From Lepas anatifera (Eukaryota; Arthropoda; Thecostraca; Lepadidae), in NCBI GenBank assembly GCA_034440635.1, contig JAOTON010001278.1, forward strand, positions 62,001 to 126,000: 64,000 nucleotides of DNA, in the 5' to 3' direction. The position numbers and the translations under genes were made by a program. The notes beneath the pieces are model-generated. The model made no database searches. It had not been told where the DNA came from and saw only the letters and a list, made by a program, of their open reading frames with translations. Of this stretch, positions 59,156 through 64,000 are shown piece by piece. Each line of letters opens with the position of its first letter. Position 1 is the stretch's first letter.

Positions 59156-60985
59156 GTGAGCCGGGGCCCACTCCTGTTCTAGCCGAGAACGTGCACCGCT
59201 GTGAACCGCTGCACCTGACCAGTCCGAGCTTCTGCGGTTCCCGGATGAATCGACCGGCCTAAGTTACAGATGTGTGCTCGCCCTGCATTGTGTACATGTG
59301 TGAGCAGTGCTGTTTTGAACTGCACGCTTTAAATCGTTCCACGGATTTAATCACGACAGGTGATGTAGACTTGAAGCTTGTATTAAATAGTAGTTGGGAT
59401 ATGTTCCCGGGCTCTTTATTTGAACTTGCATCAGGTGCTCGTCCCATTTGGCGTTAACCCACCAGTGAGCCGAAAAGATAGGGTCTTACAAATCATGGAG
59501 AAATGGTTTCTGGAAAGAAACTTGGATGTCGTTTCTATTGATTTTGCAAGCGGCATATTTCTGTCCGGAGCTGGTCTGCGCTTCGGGCTGACTTCCGATC
59601 ACGGCTTATCGCCGTTGTTGCCGCTTATTCCCGTGCGGTTTCTCTGGAGCGACGCCGTTGATTTAAACCGGTGTCACAAACTCATACCCCGGACGGCTGG
59701 TACACCCGTGGTGTTCCAGAAGAACGGTTTTCCCGTCGCTTTTGCTCACCAGCTGGTTTTCCTACACATCCCTCGCCTGTGGATTAGCGACTAATGCAGA
59801 CGGCGTCGGTTCTTATGCTGATTAGCGGCCGATTCCCCGGTAAGTGAGCCTCAGAAACAGTGGGCCATGGTAACGGGATAGCAGAGTTTGAAGTTTAAAC
59901 CGTGGAATCTGGGGCTTTAAAGACCCCATTGCACGGGATCGCAGCGGATTCGCAGCATAGACTCAGGACCACTGAGGGAAGCGGTGACGGCCGTCATACG
60001 GCGTGTGGGGCGCTGTCACAAGGACCGTATGCATCAATCGATTATTGTAAGATAAATTATACATCAATGGTATCAGTGACCCCATATGTTTTAAGGTATA
60101 TCCTTGACATATTCTTTCCTGAAGCCAATAGTTTAAAAAGACATGACGTGACTGAATTATTCATGAGCACATTTTTGCCTTTTGGCAGCCGTTAAAGGAG
60201 TAGGAATTATTTTGTGGTTGTATTTGAAAATCCTGATAGAAACTATAATTATTTTTGTATTCGCAAAATTTTAGGCCACTTTATTTTGAATAGGTTACGT
60301 TTCGTAAATGCCCATTTGCTGCCCTACCCATACTTATTTTGAAACTATTGAGTTAATAATTTTTAATAATACATTGCCTTGTTTTGTATTGAATTATTTA
60401 AAGCTAAAACTCAATGATAGTTTGCCTAAAACGAAACATATTACTTTGTTTTAGTTGAGTTTCTGTTCCGCCCATAATTTGTTGGTGTATCGTTAACCTG
60501 GTTATTATTGTGATTTTTTAGCCTTTTTTTTTAAAGTTTTGGAATGTTTTTTTAAGTATTTTGGCAATTTCTGTTTAGATTATGACCATTTTGGAAATTG
60601 AGCCTGCAGTCGTCAAAAGACGTCAAATGTTGACTTAGAATTTCAAATAACAAATTAACTTATAAATTTTAACGTTGACATTTGAGTCATTGAAGAGTAT
60701 TTCTGGGGGACAATTGATGGGTGGGCTCTGGGTCATGAGTTTTTTTATCAATAATTTTTCAACGTGCTATCGGATAGCCAGTGAAACGCGAAGCATTTCA
60801 ATGCCCCGAAGCAGGACATCCTCTCGTCCCACTTTAGCAGGGGTCTGGTAAACTAGACATTGGGAACCCCACTAGACCGCATCAGTGGGACTCGGGGCCG
60901 CCGGTTTCGTCCAGAGAGCAGTGACGCTGCTCAGTCAGCTGGTGCATCAGCAGCGACGCCCTCTGACTCCGGGCCCCGCCTGCAG
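59156..60985. other. Intron 4 of the CCDC117-like gene
   Basis: AT-rich, 1.8 kb. Long T- and A-rich stretches at 60180-60700. No feature recognised. Confidence 0.5.
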
Positions 60986-61037
60986 GTTCGGCCAGAGCCC
61001 GGTGCAGATGGAGGATGACGAGCTGATGGAGCTCTGA
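60986..61037 (+). CDS. CCDC117: CCDC117-like gene, exon 5 (terminal)
   Basis: Entered after CCCGCCTGCAG; completes glycine, then FGQSPVQMEDDELMEL and TGA. The acidic MEL C-terminus is the hallmark shared with vertebrate CCDC117 and HCFC1R1. With exons 1-4 it gives 723 bp, 240 residues. Human CCDC117 has been linked to MMS19/iron-sulfur assembly and cell-cycle control (recalled, not checked); the function here is inferred by resemblance only. Confidence 0.7.
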
Positions 61038-61283
61038 CGCTCGGCCCAGCGGTGGCGCCGACCCCTGCCTACCGACCACCGGCCGTCCTCGCCTCAACTG
61101 GTGGCCAACTGCCAGCGCTCGTCTGGAGCGGCGGACCGCGGACCTCGGCGGAGGTGTGCGATCCCGGCCCGCTGTTCTGTTGTGCGGTAGCCGATGTGAA
61201 CTCAGTAGCTGACATGTCAAGCTACTTTTTTTACTTTTTGTAGACGTCTTAACATGATAATGTGTGTTATCTGTGATCTCTGA

Positions 61284-61289
61284 AATAAA
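61284..61289 (+). promoter_or_regulatory. Polyadenylation signal AATAAA
   Basis: AATAAA lies 247 bp after the stop codon of the CCDC117-like gene, a fitting 3' UTR length. Confidence 0.6.
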
Positions 61290-61299
61290 GTGATAACCT

Positions 61300-62799
61300 A
61301 TTTCTGGAGTATAATCGGACCGCGTGCCAGTTTCGGCGGTAAACGGGAATGGGTGACATCGTTCTCACTGCTCGTCGGCCTTCGTGGGCGCGGTGCGTGG
61401 GCAGCCTCCCTCGAACCCGGCTGTGTGAGCCGTGTAGGAATGTTCAAGTGGGGCTACCAGTGGTATGCGGGGCTCCCAATTTGGGTGCGCTGCTGCTTGT
61501 ACCGACGGGTGGCTGCTGCATAGTATAAAATGCTTTGCATTTTGAAATGGTCCTTGGCAGGGGTGTAGCTTAAGGTAGAATGGGAAAATGACGGTCGTTC
61601 AGGTAATACAGCCCATCGTAGGGGGAAGATGGCTCAGGCAGGATGGCACGCTGATAACCCTTTCTCTTTGTGATGCCGCTTGATGGGTGAAGGGTAAACA
61701 TGTTTCAAACATGTTAAAAAGGGTAACATGTTTCAAATTGTATGGATTCGAAGTACGGGTCGACCTCTTGATAAAAAAGTAATTACGTTTTGCCTGAATG
61801 TTGCAATTTACATGGAGGTGGACTCAAATTGTTCCAAGAATCCGGTATCTTGGTATGTTCTAAACAAGACCCTCACGGCATTATAGGGTGATGCATCGGG
61901 CAGCATTGCGTCATGTCACAGAACTGTAGCCTCTCCCCGAGAACTGAACTTGGGGTTCTTCGGGGTGACTGAAGTACTGTTGTGCTGCTGAAAAACATTA
62001 ACAGCACGACAGTGGCATTGTACTATTTTATGAATGGTAGAAAGGTATTATGCTTCATTTTCGTTGGGCTAGTAGATATCAGAAGCGATTGTGGCGCTGA
62101 TGTTGCTTTTCTGGAGGCTAGAGGCCGCCTCGCTGACAGAACTGTGTACGTTCTAAAAACACGTAAAACGTTTTTGCTAAATAAACGAACACCCGTAGGA
62201 TAAAGCTCATTCAAACTAAGGACAATTCCTAGGGCTTCTAACCTCCAACATTTTAATTTCTACCTGCTAAGAAACTTGATTAGGATGATGAGATTCACAA
62301 GCGAATTATTTTATTAATAGCTCTCCAAAACCGTATAATCAGAATATGATGGAGCTATTTCCCCGGTTCCTGGCACAATCTCGTTCATACTGCCTGCATC
62401 CATTGGCGAATGTATGGTGCGGAAGCTTGTGTGATTCTTGAAAAGGCTGAGCAAATCCAGCCACTGCTAGAATTACCCAGCGTCACATTTGACCTGAGGC
62501 CCCTCCCCCTACATACGTTCGAATTGCCAGCGTGGTGTTGTAGGTGTATTTTATTCCAACATAGCGATGCCCCTTTTAAACTGGCTGTGGTCGTTGTGGG
62601 ATTTCATTTCACACATTTATCTCATTGTCCACGGAGCGAGACCATTTAAAGAGAAAGTCCAAATAATCCTCAGCCAGGAAACACCAACAATGTCATTACA
62701 TGAACTGTAATGTAAAAGCACAAATGGTAAAACACATTGAAAGTAGTACATCCAGCCATTAGATCCCATAATTTCCTAGTCTAAAACTATGACTATATT

Positions 62800-62850
<51 letters not shown>

Positions 62851-63001
62851 GTGTTTCATTGTTCCAAAATGCAATATTTCGACGCATATCGATGTTCCCC
62901 TCAAACCTCATCTGCTTACAAGCTTCTGTGCGAAATTTCCATGAATTTCGATGATATTTAGAGGTCGCGCACTTTTGCAGCTTTTTTATCAAATGTATTC
63001 A
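61300..63001. other. Intergenic region
   Basis: No exon recognised. A CAGGGGTGTAGCTTAAGGT MITE-end-like sequence is at 61558, and AGGGTGTTTCATT at 62849 resembles a mariner-like terminus adjoining the TA repeat. Confidence 0.3.
62803..62847. repeat. TA microsatellite
   Basis: A TA run adjoins a mariner-like end (AGGGTGTTTCATT) at 62849, the same neighbourhood as the TA run at 48588. Confidence 0.95.
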
Positions 63002-63009
63002 AATGTACA

Positions 63010-63156
63010 CATAAGCGTAGGAACGTCCAGAATATTGGGGAGGCGAAGGTGCATTTGGAAGTCATTTCTTTCCAGTCTAGGCCATAGGGTTAAGGGTTAA
63101 GAACCAAGAATATTGGGAGGGGCATGGCCCCCTGCCCCCCTGTTCCTACGCCTATG
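63010..63156. mobile_element. hAT-like MITE with perfect 8-bp duplication
   Basis: 147 bp with ends CATAAGCGTAGGAAC and GTTCCTACGCCTATG, flanked by AATGTACA at 63002 and again at 63157. The perfect 8-bp duplication indicates a hAT-type or P-type mechanism and a fairly recent insertion. Confidence 0.85.
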
Positions 63157-63464
63157 AATGTACACATTTCCACACTGATACTGGCGCTGGTTTTCTTTTG
63201 CTTGGTTTTCTATTTCACATCTGAAATATTCTTCAAATTAAGTAAAGGGTTTATTACTGCACATGCACAATGACTAGCCTGAGTATAAAACCCGACCGGA
63301 TTCAGGAGCATCCCGCCCCGTTTTCAAGGGAGATGAAGATAGCACTATGACATGAACCTAACTAAGCGAAAAACACGAAGGCTGGGTACACTTTGAAATA
63401 ACAATCTTAGCTATGAACATGACGAATCATTTTAGAATTATTAGCTCTAAACACGTGTTATTTT

Positions 63465-63963
63465 TCAATTCGATGTCTTGTTTGGCTGGCATTTTAAGAG
63501 GTCCAAAAATCCAGAGAAGATGGTAACTTTGCCGATATTTCTATTCATTTTTGGTTCCGTTTTGGTTTGGGTGTAAATTGACTCTTTTATTTCCCGCTGT
63601 TCTTGTCTTGAGTCGAAGGTTAAAGTCGTTGTGGCGTCCCATTTGATATAATGATCCTTCTTGAATGAATGTTCCGCTGTGGCCTCCGCTGCTCTCTCGT
63701 CAATTGAACCTCGGATTAGTTTTTGTCGAGATTTTCGGTGTTCGTCTTGTCGGACTTCCATCATCCTTTTGCTTTCTCCAATGTATGCTTTTGAACAGTC
63801 ATTACATTCCATCGTGTATACTGGGCCTGGTTTTTTCCAGTTGTCTATTCTGTCCTTTGGTTTGACTAGTAATTGTTTGATCGTTTGATGTGGCTTAAAA
63901 TGTTCTTACGTTGAATTTAGAACATATGCGTCGAATCTGTTGCGATACTCCTTCTACATATGG
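63465..63963 (-). mobile_element. Penelope-like retroelement, GIY-YIG endonuclease end
   Basis: On the minus strand the connector KPHQTIKQLLVKPKDRIDNW and KKPGPVYT leads into MECNDCSKAYIGESKRMMEV and RQDEHRKS, the Cys-containing GIY-YIG endonuclease of Penelope-like elements, ending at a stop at 63465. Upstream the frame is broken, and the reverse transcriptase would lie beyond 63963 but is replaced by an inverted copy. Confidence 0.8.
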
Positions 63964-64000
63964 GAAGGATCATTATATCAAATGGGACGCCACAACGACT
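63964..64000 (+). mobile_element. Second Penelope-like fragment, inverted
   Basis: The last 37 bases are the exact reverse complement of 63624-63660 and encode the same KDHYIKWDATTT on the plus strand. The element continues beyond the window. Confidence 0.85.

Overview
The window is eukaryotic, and most likely from an arthropod, perhaps a crustacean. Protein-coding sequence is GC-rich and split by GT-AG introns. The spaces between are AT-richer and packed with decayed transposons, tRNA-derived SINEs, TA and TC microsatellites and many GC-rich minisatellites. There is no operon structure, CRISPR array or rRNA. I relied on splice sites and reading phase, because most long open frames here are minisatellite read-through or shadows on the other strand.

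Left part (1-13.4 kb): mainly repeats. A MITE family ending in TTAACACGCGCA recurs at about 1.0, 5.5, 6.8 and 10.7 kb and is filled with AGGTCA motifs. CpG-rich stretches lie at 2.5-3.0 and 11.8-13.1 kb. Plus strand, 13.4-23.7 kb: a multi-exon gene for a single-pass membrane protein with a long proline-rich cytoplasmic tail, possibly related to arthropod Shavenoid. Its large last exon shows four apparent frame changes, all in homopolymers or triplet repeats.

Minus strand, 37.2-26.6 kb: eight exons that no single long ORF reveals join in perfect phase into a 388-residue protein I cannot name. Minisatellites of 21 to 73 bp sit next to, or are copies of, its splice sites and even its stop codon. 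This gene and its minisatellites are the most interesting thing in the window.

39.7-44.1 kb holds a decayed CR1-like LINE on the minus strand with nested MITEs, plus two orphan plus-strand exon candidates. 47.1-52.4 kb holds nested DNA transposons: a mariner-like copy split by a 1083-bp element, and a roughly 3.6-kb element with mirrored subterminal repeats and two SINEs inside. 53.8-55.2 kb is an intronless LAMMER (CLK/Doa) protein kinase. 56.8-61.0 kb is a five-exon gene resembling CCDC117. The right edge holds an hAT-like MITE and a Penelope-like element beginning to repeat itself in inverted orientation.

The kinase, the CCDC117-like gene and the membrane-protein gene are ordinary host genes with no evident shared pathway.
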